A DNA stretch of 64,000 nucleotides from Actinomycetaceae bacterium (GCA_030532405.1 JAUNLF010000001.1:186001-250000); one strand, 5' to 3'; positions 52,518-62,469 are shown, counted from the stretch's first letter. Notes: generated from the sequence alone by a model not told the origin. Numbers and translations: made by a program.

Positions 52518-54425
52518 CTAGTCGAGGTAGTCTCGCAGCACCTGTGAACGCGACGGGTGGCGAAGCTTCGACATGGTCTTCGACTCGATCTGGCGGATAC
52601 GCTCGCGCGTAACACCGTAGACCTTGCCGATCTCGTCAAGCGTCTTCGGCTGACCGTCACCGAGGCCGAAACGCATCGAAACGACGCCGGCCTCACGTTC
52701 TGAAAGCGTGTCGAGGACGCGGTGCAGCTGCTCTTGTAGGAGCGTGAACGACACGGCATCGGTCGGCACGATTGCCTCGGAGTCCTCGATCAAGTCACCG
52801 AACTCAGAGTCACCGTCTTCGCCCAGCGGAGTGTGTAGCGAGATCGGTTCGCGACCGTACTTTTGAACCTCGACAACCTTCTCCGGAGTCATGTCGAGCT
52901 CCTTAGCGAGCTCCTCCGGGGTAGGTTCGCGGCCCAAATCCTGAAGCATCTGACGCTGAACGCGAGCCAGCTTGTTGATCACTTCAACCATGTGGACCGG
53001 AATACGAATCGTGCGAGCCTGGTCCGCCATTGCACGCGTAATTGCCTGACGGATCCACCAGGTTGCGTACGTGGAGAACTTGTAGCCCTTCGTGTAGTCG
53101 AACTTCTCGACAGCGCGAATGAGGCCCAGGTTGCCTTCCTGAATCAGGTCGAGGAACAGCATTCCGCGACCCGTGTAACGCTTAGCTAGCGAGACGACTA
53201 AACGCAGGTTTGCTTCCAGCAGGTGGTTCTTCGCCAGCTGACCATCGTGCATGAGGATCGTAAGTTCGCGGCGAAGCTTCGAGGGAAGCTCGTCGCCCTC
53301 CCGCTTAATCTTCTGTTCTGCGAACAGGCCCGCCTCGATACGACGAGCAAGGTCAACCTCTTCAGCCGCGTTAAGTAGCGCGACCTTACCGATCTGCTTC
53401 AGGTAGTCCTTAACGGGGTCCGCGGTAGCACCCGCCACCGTTACCTTCTGCGCGGGCTCATCGCGATCGTCAGAGTCCGAAACTACGAAGCCGCCAGCCT
53501 TTTCAACCTGGTTGTCCTCCGCGGCCTTCTTGGCGCGGCGACGAGGCTTCTTAGCCGTCGAGGTCGTGGACTTAGAGTTGTCCTCGTCCTCTTCTTCATC
53601 CTCATCCTCGTCGTCCTCATCCTCATCGGATTCGTCGGCGGATTCGGAGGAGTCGGCCGAGTCGAGGTCGAGGTCGTCGTCTAGATCGTCGAGTTCCTCG
53701 TCATCTTCGAAGTCCTCAGGAACATCCTGATCGTCCAGATCCTCGTCTGTTTGCTCTTCTTCGACGTCCTTGGTCGGCTCTTCCTTCTTAGGAGCGGTCT
53801 TGCGGGCCGTCGTCTTACGCGTCGTCGTCTTGCGCGTAGTGGTTTTCTTTGCCGCGGGCTTCTTAGCTGTAGTCTTCGAGGTCGACTTTGCCGGTGTCTC
53901 TTCGGACTCCTCCGCAGCCTTCGCAGTGCTGGTCTTGGAAGCAGCAGTCTTGGAAGCGGTCGTCTTACGCGTCGTGGTCTTACGGGTTGTGGTCTTGCGC
54001 GCCGGAGCCTTCTTAGCCGTGGTCTTCGAGGTCGACTTTGCCGGTGTCTCTTCGGACTCCTCCGCAGTCTTCGCGGTACTGGCCTTCGAAGGGGCCGCCT
54101 TGGACGCGGTCGTCTTACGAGTTGTCGTCTTACGCGTAGTGGTCTTACGCGCGGGAGCCTTCTTTGCGGCGGTAGTCTTTGCCGGCGTTTCCTCGGCGGG
54201 CTGAGCATCCGCCGCCTTAGCGGCAGCAGTCTTGGCCGCAGTGGACTTCGCCGCTGTTGTCTTACGCGTCGTCGTCTTGCGCGTAGTGGTCTTCTTCGCC
54301 GCGGGCTTCTTAGCCGCGGTGGTCTTTTGAGTCTGAGTTGACCGTGCCTTCTTTGGTGCAGTCTCTTCGCTAGTTCCTCCTTGAGTGTTCTCAGGCGTCG
54401 TCTTGGAGGTCTGTCGGGCTGTCAC
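52518..54425 (-). CDS. sigA: Principal RNA polymerase sigma factor (SigA/HrdB/RpoD)
   Basis: 635 aa. Region 1.2 [16 protein letters not shown], region 2 [53 protein letters not shown], and region 4 [20 protein letters not shown] are complete. The first ~300 residues are a lysine/threonine/alanine-rich series of repeats ([13 protein letters not shown]) followed by a very acidic stretch ([16 protein letters not shown]), an extension typical of actinobacterial housekeeping sigma factors but unusually repetitive here. GTG at 54425 lies nine bases after GGAAAGG and gives the N-terminus MTARQTSK. Confidence 0.95.
   Translation of the reverse strand: MTARQTSKTTPENTQGGTSEETAPKKARSTQTQKTTAAKKPAAKKTTTRKTTTRKTTAAKSTAAKTAAAKAADAQPAEETPAKTTAAKKAPARKTTTRKTTTRKTTASKAAPSKASTAKTAEESEETPAKSTSKTTAKKAPARKTTTRKTTTRKTTASKTAASKTSTAKAAEESEETPAKSTSKTTAKKPAAKKTTTRKTTTRKTTARKTAPKKEEPTKDVEEEQTDEDLDDQDVPEDFEDDEELDDLDDDLDLDSADSSESADESDEDEDDEDEDEEEDEDNSKSTTSTAKKPRRRAKKAAEDNQVEKAGGFVVSDSDDRDEPAQKVTVAGATADPVKDYLKQIGKVALLNAAEEVDLARRIEAGLFAEQKIKREGDELPSKLRRELTILMHDGQLAKNHLLEANLRLVVSLAKRYTGRGMLFLDLIQEGNLGLIRAVEKFDYTKGYKFSTYATWWIRQAITRAMADQARTIRIPVHMVEVINKLARVQRQMLQDLGREPTPEELAKELDMTPEKVVEVQKYGREPISLHTPLGEDGDSEFGDLIEDSEAIVPTDAVSFTLLQEQLHRVLDTLSEREAGVVSMRFGLGDGQPKTLDEIGKVYGVTRERIRQIESKTMSKLRHPSRSQVLRDYLD
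53871..54170. repeat. 150-bp tandem repeat inside sigA
   Basis: Units 53871-54020 and 54021-54170 are near-copies 150 bases apart, each encoding a [12 protein letters not shown] basic block and an [15 protein letters not shown] block; partial further copies lie on both sides (about 53,800-54,320). The unit is a multiple of three, so copy-number change keeps the frame. Confidence 0.8.
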
Positions 54426-54684
54426 GAAGTTATGCCTTTCCACGGGAGCTAGTTTCAACTCGTCCTACACCACTCCCAGGGCACAGAAACTACGGGGCAT
54501 GCCTGGGTGGGATATCGGGCTAAGAACGAAGTTGCTATCAATTATAATCGGGTCTTGTATTTTATGCCCAATTAAGGTAATGAACTATTGTATTGAATCG
54601 GTTAAAACCTTGCAATGACGCGGTAATGTCACGGTTGCAAAAGTTGATACGTGCGGGCGTTTTCCTTGGGGTATGTTTGGTTGC

Positions 54685-55773
54685 ATGACGACTGCAACTG
54701 TTCCGGACCCTCTTCGGGCCTTCGATCGAAGTGTTTTCGCGGCGACTATTCACCGTAAGACGCTGGGCTTTTTCGACGCGTACGCCGTGTCGATTGATGC
54801 TCATGAGCAGCTTCATCGGTTCTTAGCATTTGCACGCTCCTACGTCGGGTCGGGCAAGGCTTTTCGGGCGCTCGCAATTTCGGTGGGTAACTATGTTGCA
54901 GGTGGCGACCCCGTCGGTAAGTCGGCGGTCGCGTTGGATCTTGGTGTGGCAATAGAGCTGTATCAGTCCTCCGCGTTGGTTCATGATGACTTAATTGATA
55001 ACGCGGATACGCGCCGAAATATTCCCTCGGTGCACAAACAGGCCGAGGCGGCGCTTGGAATATCGTCGGCCATGCCGGTCGCGGTGCTGATTGGCGATCT
55101 ATTGCTATCGATGAATCATCTGGCAACAACTCACGCGGTGAAGTCGCTGCCCACTGCCGATCAGCTTCGACTATCGGACTACATGGCGCGCATTACCGCG
55201 GAGGTTTCGTGGGGCCAATACTTGGACGTGATCACTGAGACTCGTCCGTTGACCGACCCGGACTCTTTGCGCCGCTACGTTTACGACGTGATTGCTTTAA
55301 AGTCGGGCCATTACTCGGTTATGCGCCCTCTCGTCCTCGGGGCATTAATGAACGATCCCGAGCCGCAGTTCATCGAAACGCTACAAAAAATCGGACGTTC
55401 GTGGGGCGTTGCATTCCAAATGCGTGACGATGTCCTAGGTGCGTTTGGTGATGAGGCTCTAACCGGCAAGCCAACGGGTTCGGACATTCGCGAAGGCAAG
55501 CGCACTATTTTGCTGACTATGGCCCTGTCTGCCGCGAATGAGGACGATCGACTATTCCTGGAGCAAACCCTCGGCAGTGCTAACGCCTCCGAGCAGGACC
55601 TGACGCGCGTGCAGCAAATCATCAAAGACACGGGCGCATTCGACGCGCACGAGCAGGCGATTAGCAAACTGGTTGACGAAGGCAATGCCCTCGTAGGCCA
55701 GCTGGGCGTCGATAGTGACCGCGAGGCCGCCCTGCGCCTGCTCGGCAAGCTATTGACCGACCGCAAGGCTTAA
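54685..55773 (+). CDS. Polyprenyl diphosphate synthase (trans-prenyltransferase)
   Basis: 362 aa all-helical prenyl synthase that lengthens allylic diphosphates with IPP. First Asp-rich motif DDLID (in SSALVHDDLIDNA, about residue 98) and second DDVLGAFGD (about 248); GKAFRALA replaces the usual GKRxRP basic pocket, an oddity. It could be a geranylgeranyl-type IdsA; chain length is not predictable here. ATG 54685 (MTTATVPDP) is chosen; an ATG at 54673 is also in frame. No Shine-Dalgarno sequence is seen. Confidence 0.88.
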   Translation: MTTATVPDPLRAFDRSVFAATIHRKTLGFFDAYAVSIDAHEQLHRFLAFARSYVGSGKAFRALAISVGNYVAGGDPVGKSAVALDLGVAIELYQSSALVHDDLIDNADTRRNIPSVHKQAEAALGISSAMPVAVLIGDLLLSMNHLATTHAVKSLPTADQLRLSDYMARITAEVSWGQYLDVITETRPLTDPDSLRRYVYDVIALKSGHYSVMRPLVLGALMNDPEPQFIETLQKIGRSWGVAFQMRDDVLGAFGDEALTGKPTGSDIREGKRTILLTMALSAANEDDRLFLEQTLGSANASEQDLTRVQQIIKDTGAFDAHEQAISKLVDEGNALVGQLGVDSDREAALRLLGKLLTDRKA

Positions 55774-55901
55774 ACCCGGCCGGGACCGCCCTTGAACTTG
55801 GACTACCGGATCACAAGTATGCGCGGTAGGCGCACGCTTGGCGTCCGCGGGCGTCCTTAGCGCGCCCGGTAGCCAGTTTTAGATCGGGTCCGCGATAGGC
55901 T

Positions 55902-56240
55902 TTAGAACGCGAGTGGCAGGATCGCGTTTCGCACGTCGCGCACCCGACTATCTGCAAGGCAGTCGAGGGGTACCGCGCCTAGCGATTCTTGCTCGGTCAG
56001 CATCCACTCAGTAGCTTCGTCGTGGCTGAACCCCGCGTCAAGCAGCATGAACATCGTGCCGTGGATCGTTGGAAGTGGCTCCCAGAAGCCGTTTTCGTCC
56101 GTCAAGCACTTTGCCGGAACCATCGGCTTGCCGTCCTTCACGACCTTCAAAATCTCGTTTTCAGCCCACAACTGCTTGATGCGAGTGGGGGCAACTCCAA
56201 GCTTTTCAGCCGCTTCACGCTGGGTAAGAAATTCAGTCAT
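55902..56240 (-). CDS. Rv2175c-like DNA-binding protein
   Basis: 112 aa with an N-terminal MerR/Xis-like HTH (TEFLTQREAAEKLGVAPTRI) and a C-terminal helical domain (GTMFMLLDAGFSHDEATEWML). In mycobacteria the orthologue is a substrate of the kinase PknL, and here it stands head-to-head with the PASTA kinase gene, 44-90 bases apart depending on its start. Phosphorylation control of DNA binding is a reasonable inference. Confidence 0.88.
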   Translation of the reverse strand: MTEFLTQREAAEKLGVAPTRIKQLWAENEILKVVKDGKPMVPAKCLTDENGFWEPLPTIHGTMFMLLDAGFSHDEATEWMLTEQESLGAVPLDCLADSRVRDVRNAILPLAF

Positions 56241-56308
56241 GCTTCGATTTTAGTTAATTTTTCGCCATAATCCACGGCCACACCATGCCGCTATGCGAAA
56301 TAAGCATG

Positions 56309-58588
56309 GCTATTGCATACAATCTGGGCGTGGGATTTTTTAAAGATTGGCGCGAACTCGCGGCACAAGACCAGGAAGGCTCAGGTAAGCCTGGCGTGCC
56401 TCCTCCCCCTCCACCCACCGATTCCGGTGATGCCGAGGCGGGTAGCGAAGGCGTGGTTGCTTCCAATTCGCCAAATGAGGACGTGCGCTCCCCCGTTTCG
56501 TCGGACTCCCACGACGATGCTTCTCACCTAGAATCCCACGGTGAGGATCCAAACCTCGACGCTGATCCCATCGCTAACTCGACTGACTCTGCCGGCGAAA
56601 TAGCTGACGCGGCCAGTGCGGATGTGCCTCAAAATACTGACGATTCGGCCGAGTCCGCCGATGAGGACGACTCCGTGGACGACGATAATTCCGATGAGGG
56701 CGACCCGGTTGCCCTGCGTGACCCGCTTATCGGCATGAAGGTTGGCGATCGATACCGGATCGAGGACCTGCTGGCTCGCGGCGGCATGGCAACGGTTTAC
56801 TACGCGTACGATGAGCGCCTAGAGCGCCCCGTCGCCGTTAAAGTCATGCACCCCCACCTTGCGGAATACTCCAACTTTGTGGATAGATTCCGCCGCGAGG
56901 CGCGCTCCGCCGCACGCCTCATTCACCCTTCGGTCGTAACCGTGTTCGACCAGGGTACGGTCGCGGGCTCCGGATACCTCGTTATGGAGTTGGTGAACGG
57001 CCATAACCTGCGCGCAATCTTGAACTCGGAGGGTGCGCTCACGTTAGACCAGTCTTTAGCGATCACCGAGTCCGTCCTTCACGCCCTCAGCCTCGCGCAC
57101 GGCCACGGCGTTATACACCGCGACATTAAGCCCGAGAACGTCCTCGTCCCCAATGAAGGAACCGTGAAGGTCGCTGACTTTGGACTAGCCGGCGCCGCAT
57201 CCGACGTGTCCGCGGCTACCACCGGATCCGTCATGGGAACGGTTGCCTACCTTGCGCCCGAACTCGTTAGCGAAAATGAGGCCGACGCGCGTTCGGATTT
57301 GTTCTCGCTTGGAATCATGCTCTACGAAATGCTGACCGGGCAAACACCGTTTGAAGACCTCTCGGTGTACCAAACCGTCAAAGCGCACGCCGAGCAAGAC
57401 ATTCCCGCTCCGTCAAAACTTGAATCCTGGATCCCAACCGAAGTTGACGAGTTCGTCTGCGCACTTGCGTCTCGCGAGCCTTCGGACCGCCCGTCCTCCG
57501 CACACGACGCATTAGAACAACTGGTGCGCATTCGTTCCCAACTACCCGCATCGCTACTTGAGCGCCGCGCGGACGTGCAGCCGGTGGAAAACTCCGAACA
57601 GACCGACCGCATCAAACTGCGAGGCGAGACTATTGCACTGCCCGTAGCAAATACGAAGCCCACCCAGTCGGTGCGAACCAAACCGCGCGAACCGAAAAAG
57701 CGGCGCCGCACGCCCCTAATCATCGCGACCATAATCACTTTGCTGATCGCGGCGGGAGCCAGCTTTACCTGGTGGTGGTTCGAATACGGGCCGGGATCGT
57801 ACATAACTGTTCCAAATATTGCCGGCGCAACTTTGGAGGAGGGCCAAAAGGCACTCGAACCACTGAACGTGCAGGTCCTGGTTGAGGAACGCTTCGACGA
57901 CGTGGTTCCAGAGGGCATCATTATTGACTCTCGCCCAACCGGCGGGGATCAGGTCCATAAGTCGGGCGTGATCACGCTACTGGTTTCCAAGGGCGTAGAA
58001 ATGGTCGAAGTTCCCGACCTTTCAAACAAGACCAGTGAAGAGATCGACGAGCTACTGAAGGGCGCGAAACTGACTCGCGGAGACACCACCGAGGAGTATC
58101 ACGAGCAGATTCCGCAAGGTCAGTTGATCTCGCAGACACCGGCTTCCGGAGAGACCGTCAAGCATGACAGCACGGTCAGTGTCGTCATGTCGAAGGGACG
58201 CGAGCCGATTACCGTGCCTTCCGTTGTTGGCATGACCGCCGAGCAGGCTCAGCAGGCGATCTCCGAAGTTGGGTTGCAGGTTCAATCTAGCGAGGAGTTT
58301 AGCGACGACGTCGAAAAGGGTGTCGTAATCTCGCAAGATCCCGCCGGCGATGAGACCCGCTACCGCACCGACCCTGTTTCGATCGTCATTTCTAAGGGCC
58401 CGGAGATGGTTGAGGTTCCCAACGTGGTTCGCATGAGCCCGGAGGAAGCCACGGCAACACTCGAAGCTGCCGGCCTGAAGGTAGAAGTCGATCAGGTGTT
58501 CCAGGTGGTCAACATTGTGGCGACGACTAACCCGCCCGCGGGCACGATGGTGAAGGTCGGATCGACGGTCACGATCCGAATCATTTAG
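56309..58588 (+). CDS. pknL: PASTA-domain Ser/Thr protein kinase (PknL/PknB-like)
   Basis: About 759 aa. A Pro-rich (VPPPPPPTDS) and acidic disordered stretch of about 146 residues precedes the kinase domain: GGMATVYYAYD glycine loop, VAVKVM (Lys about 178), HRDIKPEN (about 270), ADFGLA (about 291), SDLFSLGIMLYEMLTGQTP. One membrane span lies at about 470-490 and four PASTA repeats fill the extracellular part to the end. Starts at 56285 (ATG) and 56330 (GTG) are also in frame; TACAAT at 56318-56323 lies six bases before the latter, which suggests a leaderless transcript. The long acidic N-terminus ahead of the kinase is unusual. Adjacent Rv2175c-like gene supports PknL. Confidence 0.9.
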   Translation, partial: AIAYNLGVGFFKDWRELAAQDQEGSGKPGVPPPPPPTDSGDAEAGSEGVVASNSPNEDVRSPVSSDSHDDASHLESHGEDPNLDADPIANSTDSAGEIADAASADVPQNTDDSAESADEDDSVDDDNSDEGDPVALRDPLIGMKVGDRYRIEDLLARGGMATVYYAYDERLERPVAVKVMHPHLAEYSNFVDRFRREARSAARLIHPSVVTVFDQGTVAGSGYLVMELVNGHNLRAILNSEGALTLDQSLAITESVLHALSLAHGHGVIHRDIKPENVLVPNEGTVKVADFGLAGAASDVSAATTGSVMGTVAYLAPELVSENEADARSDLFSLGIMLYEMLTGQTPFEDLSVYQTVKAHAEQDIPAPSKLESWIPTEVDEFVCALASREPSDRPSSAHDALEQLVRIRSQLPASLLERRADVQPVENSEQTDRIKLRGETIALPVANTKPTQSVRTKPREPKKRRRTPLIIATIITLLIAAGASFTWWWFEYGPGSYITVPNIAGATLEEGQKALEPLNVQVLVEERFDDVVPEGIIIDSRPTGGDQVHKSGVITLLVSKGVEMVEVPDLSNKTSEEIDELLKGAKLTRGDTTEEYHEQIPQGQLISQTPASGETVKHDSTVSVVMSKGREPITVPSVVGMTAEQAQQAISEVGLQVQSSEEFSDDVEKGVVISQDPAGDETRYRTDPVSIVISKGPEMVEVPNVVRMSPEEATATLEAAGLKVEVDQVFQVVNIVATTNPPAGTMVKVGSTVTIRII

Positions 58589-58610
58589 ACGCGGTTTTAA
58601 GGAAACGTTT

Positions 58611-58648
58611 AGCGGGCTAGAGCTTCTAGATTGAAGCTCTAGCCCGCT
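58611..58648. terminator. Terminator between kinase and DAHP synthase genes
   Basis: Perfect 15-bp stem AGCGGGCTAGAGCTT/AAGCTCTAGCCCGCT with an eight-base loop, between convergent genes. Confidence 0.85.
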
Positions 58649-58683
58649 TAGTTTTGTTCGCAGTTGTTTTGAACCTGTGGCCG

Positions 58684-60030
58684 TTACGCCTGGTCTTCGC
58701 GTAGTAGCTCCGCGACTCGGAATGAAATTTCCAGCGACTGCTGGTGGTTCAAGCGCGGGTCAACAAGGGTCTCGTAGCGGTCCTTCAAACGCAGCTCGTC
58801 CAGGTTTTCGGCGCCGCCAATAACCTCCGTCACGTCATCGCCGGTTAGCTCAATGTGGAGTCCCGCCGGATGCGACTTAGACTGCGACAGTACGCTAAAG
58901 AAGCCGTTTACTTCGTCCATGATCGTCTCGAAGTCGCGTGTCTTGTAGCCCGTTGAGGTCGTTACTGTATTGCCGTGCATCGGATCGGTAATCCACACCA
59001 CCGGGCGGCCGTCCTTCTCCACAGCTTCAACAAGCGGGGGTAGCGCGTCGCGAATCTTGTCTGCCCCCATGCGCGTAATGAACGTCAACCGGCCTTCTTC
59101 ACCGTCCGGGTTTAGTCGGTCGATCAGCTTGTAAAGATCTTCCGCGGTTGCGTTCGGGCCGACCTTCACGCCGATCGGGTTGCGTACTTCACGCAAAATC
59201 TCAACGTGCGCGCCCTCGGGTTGCCTGGTCCGCTCACCAATCCACAGGAAGTGACCGGAAGTGTTGTAAAGGTCGCCGCTTCGAGAGTCCACGCGGGTCA
59301 TCGCGGCCTCGTATTCAAGTAGCAATGCTTCGTGAGCCGAGTAAAGGTCGACAACCTTCAGGCCCTCGAACTCGGCGCCCGCCGCCTGCATGAACTTGAT
59401 CGCGCGGTTAATCTCTTGAGCCAAAGCTTCGTACCTGGCGTACGCGGGGTTCTTTGTGAATCCAGCGTTCCACGTGTGCACGCGGCGCATATCGGCGTAG
59501 CCACCCTTGGTGAACGCGCGAATCAGGTTCAAGGATGCGGCCGAATGCTGGTAGGTGTCCAGCAGTCGCTGCGGGTCGGGCCTGCGGGCTTCCTCGGTGA
59601 AGTCGTAGCCGTTGACCGCATCACCGCGGTAAGACGGCAAAGTTACGCCGTCGCGCGTCTCGGTCGCTGACGAACGCGGCTTAGCGTACTGTCCGGCAAT
59701 GCGTCCAACCTTCACGACGGGCAGTGAAGCACCGTACGTGAGGACGACAGCCATCTGCAGCAGTGTTTGAATCTTCAGGCGGATCTGATCGGCTGTGGAA
59801 GCTTTGAAGGTTTCCGCACAGTCGCCGCCCATTAGGACGAAGGCTTCTCCGCGCCCGGCTTTTGCCATCTTGTCGCGCAAATCGTCAGCCTCGCCTGCAA
59901 ATACTAGCGGAGGGCGTCCGCGCAACTGTTCGGTTACTCGTTGAACGTGCTCGGGGTCGGGATACTCGGGTTGCTGGGCTGCCGGAAGGTTACGCCAAGA
60001 ATCCCAAGGAAAGCTTTCGTCGATGATCAT
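58684..60030 (-). CDS. aroG: 3-deoxy-7-phosphoheptulonate synthase, class II
   Basis: First enzyme of aromatic amino acid synthesis, joining PEP and erythrose 4-phosphate (448 aa). Class II (plant/mycobacterial) hallmarks: QQPEYPDPEHVQRV at the N-terminus, VLMGGDCAETF (metal Cys), KVGRIAGQYAKPRS, LLLEYEAAMTR, WIGERTRQ, GVKVGPNATAEDLY and WITDPMHGNTV. A 19-base palindrome lies 10 bases upstream of the start and may be an operator. Confidence 0.95.
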   Translation of the reverse strand: MIIDESFPWDSWRNLPAAQQPEYPDPEHVQRVTEQLRGRPPLVFAGEADDLRDKMAKAGRGEAFVLMGGDCAETFKASTADQIRLKIQTLLQMAVVLTYGASLPVVKVGRIAGQYAKPRSSATETRDGVTLPSYRGDAVNGYDFTEEARRPDPQRLLDTYQHSAASLNLIRAFTKGGYADMRRVHTWNAGFTKNPAYARYEALAQEINRAIKFMQAAGAEFEGLKVVDLYSAHEALLLEYEAAMTRVDSRSGDLYNTSGHFLWIGERTRQPEGAHVEILREVRNPIGVKVGPNATAEDLYKLIDRLNPDGEEGRLTFITRMGADKIRDALPPLVEAVEKDGRPVVWITDPMHGNTVTTSTGYKTRDFETIMDEVNGFFSVLSQSKSHPAGLHIELTGDDVTEVIGGAENLDELRLKDRYETLVDPRLNHQQSLEISFRVAELLREDQA

Positions 60031-60039
60031 TTCTACAGG

Positions 60040-60058
60040 TTAGTACCTTTGGTACTAA
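60040..60058. promoter_or_regulatory. Palindrome upstream of DAHP synthase gene
   Basis: TTAGTACC-TTT-GGTACTAA, 8-bp arms, 10-28 bases before the start codon. Candidate repressor site or leader hairpin; regulator unknown. Confidence 0.45.
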
Positions 60059-60060
60059 TA

Positions 60061-60099
60061 TGCGGGCGTGCGTCCCGTCTTTCGGAACGCACGCCCGCA
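60061..60099 (-). terminator. Terminator of the phosphofructokinase gene
   Basis: TGCGGGCGTGCGT pairs with ACGCACGCCCGCA (13 bp) around a 13-base loop, 28 bases after the stop. Confidence 0.75.
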
Positions 60100-60127
60100 C
60101 TCTAGTTTGATTGCCGGCTAGACCGGG

Positions 60128-61351
60128 TTAGTTGACCTCGGGGGCCGGGGAGACGCGCTCGCCGATCTCAGCGGTCATTTCCTTGAACCACGGGGTGTCA
60201 ATGTCGAACTTCTTGCCGCCTGCAATGCGCTTGAACTCGATTGCCTTCAGCTTGTCGCCGTCTTCCTCGTCGTGGCCAACAACGCCGGAGACGCCGTCGA
60301 ATGCGCACTCTACCGCGTAGTCGGTCATCGACTTGATCAGGCGCAGGTCGTCCTTGTTAGCTGCTGCGGAGCGCGAGAAGTAACCGGACTTTTGGACCAT
60401 TACCTTTTCTGCACCGATCTTTTCAGCGAACTGCTTTGCAAACCAGTTACCGGGGTTGATCGTGTCAAGCTTGACGTGGCCGAACGGGTCGCGCTGGACT
60501 TCTTCGCCGTTGTCTTCCATCTCTTGGACGATCTCAGCAACGCCGGCGCCCTCGGAAAGGAAAATATTGACGTTGCCGTACTTGTCCATAATTGCCTTCA
60601 GACGTGCGGCTTCACGGTCAATTTCGACGTGGTCTTCGGGAATGAACACGGCGTGGATGTCCCAGCGTTCCTTCATGAGGCCGAGCTCGGGAGCCCATTC
60701 CTGCTTCTTCCACCACTCGCGGTACTTGTACGCGGCGGCGGCGGTCAGGTAACCGCAGTTACGGCCCATGACCTCGTGAATGATAAGCATGCGCGGGTTT
60801 GAGCGGTGCTCGCCGATGATATTGCGAGCGAACTTCGCGGCTTCTTCCGCGGCAGTCCAAGCACCGAGGGACTGCTTGATCGGAATGACGTCGTTATCGA
60901 TCGTCTTTGGCAGACCGACAACGGTTAGTTCGTAGTTGTTCTCGTGAAGGTAGTGAGCAAGATCAGCAGCCGTCGTGTTGGTGTCGTCGCCACCAATCGT
61001 GTGCAGGACGTCTACCTTGTCTTCACGCAGACGCTCAGCCGCGACCTTCAGCGGGTCCTGGCCTTCTTCAACAAGGCCGCGCTTTACGAGGTCCTTAGCG
61101 TTAGTTAGCTTCACGCGGGAGTTACCGATCGGAGAGCCACCAAACTCGTGCAGCAATGCCGCCTTCTTGCGAGCTTCAGCTCCGATCGTGATGTAGTTTC
61201 CAGTTAGCAAACCGTGGTAGCCGTGCTGGTAAGCAATGATCTCGATCGTGGGATCTAACTCGTTGTAGCGCTCAATTAGTCCTCCAACTGCAGAGGATAG
61301 GCACGGAGCGAATCCACCGGCCGTTAAAAGAGCAACTCGCTGGACTGACAT
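60128..61351 (-). CDS. pfp: 6-phosphofructokinase, pyrophosphate-dependent type
   Basis: 407 aa glycolytic kinase. The nucleotide/phosphate site reads GGDDTNT (about 118-124): the second Asp is the mark of PPi-using enzymes, where ATP-PFK has Gly; the Lys in PKTIDNDV (about 144) agrees. MGRNCGYLTA and IPEDHVEID are other family motifs. Upstream plsC runs the same way 137 bases away. The enzyme would make the step reversible and ATP-sparing. Confidence 0.9.
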   Translation of the reverse strand: MSVQRVALLTAGGFAPCLSSAVGGLIERYNELDPTIEIIAYQHGYHGLLTGNYITIGAEARKKAALLHEFGGSPIGNSRVKLTNAKDLVKRGLVEEGQDPLKVAAERLREDKVDVLHTIGGDDTNTTAADLAHYLHENNYELTVVGLPKTIDNDVIPIKQSLGAWTAAEEAAKFARNIIGEHRSNPRMLIIHEVMGRNCGYLTAAAAYKYREWWKKQEWAPELGLMKERWDIHAVFIPEDHVEIDREAARLKAIMDKYGNVNIFLSEGAGVAEIVQEMEDNGEEVQRDPFGHVKLDTINPGNWFAKQFAEKIGAEKVMVQKSGYFSRSAAANKDDLRLIKSMTDYAVECAFDGVSGVVGHDEEDGDKLKAIEFKRIAGGKKFDIDTPWFKEMTAEIGERVSPAPEVN

Positions 61352-61488
61352 CTGTTGGACCTTTCGGTTTGACGATATTGGTGGCGCGCAGAACGCACGC
61401 CACCATTCTACCGGGTATTAGTCCAACAGTGCGCTACCGGTCCGCTGATGGTCAAAAACTCACCAACTATAACCAAAAGCTCAGCTGG

Positions 61489-62301
61489 TTACTTTTCTTC
61501 TTCCTCGACGTCGTCCAGCTCTAGCACTTCATCGTCTTCGGTGGGTTCAGGAACGCTCACGTCCGGCGCCTCGCGGCCACCGGGAGCCTTCGCGCCGCCG
61601 GGAACCGGGCCGGAGAACTTACCTTCCTTCGCCAGCTGCGCCTTCACGTCAGCGGCGTACAGGTCCACGTACTCCTGGCCCGATAGGGTCATCAGGTTGT
61701 ACATGATCTCGTCAGTAACCGCGCGGAGCGTGAAACGGTCCCTTGCCAGGCCGCGGTACCTAGAAAAGTCCAGGGGTTCACCAATGACAATGCCGATGCG
61801 GTGGCGGCTCGGAATCTTTTGGCCAATAGGTTGAGCAATATTCGTGCCGATCATTGCCACCGGAACGACGGGAGCACCAGATTCCAACGCCAGGCGCGCA
61901 ACCCCCACCTTGCCGCGGTACAGCCGACCATCGGGGCTACGCGTACCCTCGGGGTAAATACCGAACAGCTCGCCCTCATTCAAACGCGCGAGGCCGGTTC
62001 GAAGCGCAGCCTCAGCCGCCTTACCCGATGAGCGATCCACGGGGATAGTGCCAACCGCCCTCATAAAATTTGCCGTCAACTTGCCTTTAAAACCAGTGCC
62101 GGTGAAGTAGTCGGATTTACCCATGAAGACTACTTCCCTATCGATCATCAAAGGCAAGAAAACCGAGTCAAAAACTGCCAAGTGGTTTGAGGCTAGGATC
62201 GCCGGGCCCGTCGACGGAATATTTTCTTTTCCACGAATCCAGGGTCGGTAAAATGCTTTCAAGAACGGTCCGGCACCCGTTTTCAATACTTGGTACAGCA
62301 C
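61489..62301 (-). CDS. plsC: PlsC-like 1-acylglycerol-3-phosphate acyltransferase
   Basis: 270 aa membrane-associated acyltransferase for phosphatidic acid synthesis or a related acylation. The catalytic NH-x4-D lies in SNHLAVFDSVF (about 38-46) and the substrate motif in YPEGTRSPDG (about 121). The last 60 residues are Pro/Gly-rich and end in an acidic tail (DDEVLELDDVEEEE), a disordered extension beyond the enzyme domain. Divergent from the exonuclease gene. Confidence 0.9.
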   Translation of the reverse strand: MLYQVLKTGAGPFLKAFYRPWIRGKENIPSTGPAILASNHLAVFDSVFLPLMIDREVVFMGKSDYFTGTGFKGKLTANFMRAVGTIPVDRSSGKAAEAALRTGLARLNEGELFGIYPEGTRSPDGRLYRGKVGVARLALESGAPVVPVAMIGTNIAQPIGQKIPSRHRIGIVIGEPLDFSRYRGLARDRFTLRAVTDEIMYNLMTLSGQEYVDLYAADVKAQLAKEGKFSGPVPGGAKAPGGREAPDVSVPEPTEDDEVLELDDVEEEEK

Positions 62302-62469
62302 GTCTTTGGCCTCCTGGGAACGGTTTGTGAAAAACTGTCACTTAAGTTTTCAGTCTAGTTGCCTACAGTTAACTTTATGACTCAATGACACCATCTGTAG
62401 GATACAGATTGTCCTCACACACGCACATTCGACCATGCCCGGCGGATGCTTTCACAAGGAGCTTTGACG

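Noticed and set aside
53751..54341. Long Leu/Arg/Gly-rich plus-strand frame opposite sigA
   Set aside because: It is the complement of the repetitive KTTTRKTT coding sequence; composition is an artefact of the repeat.
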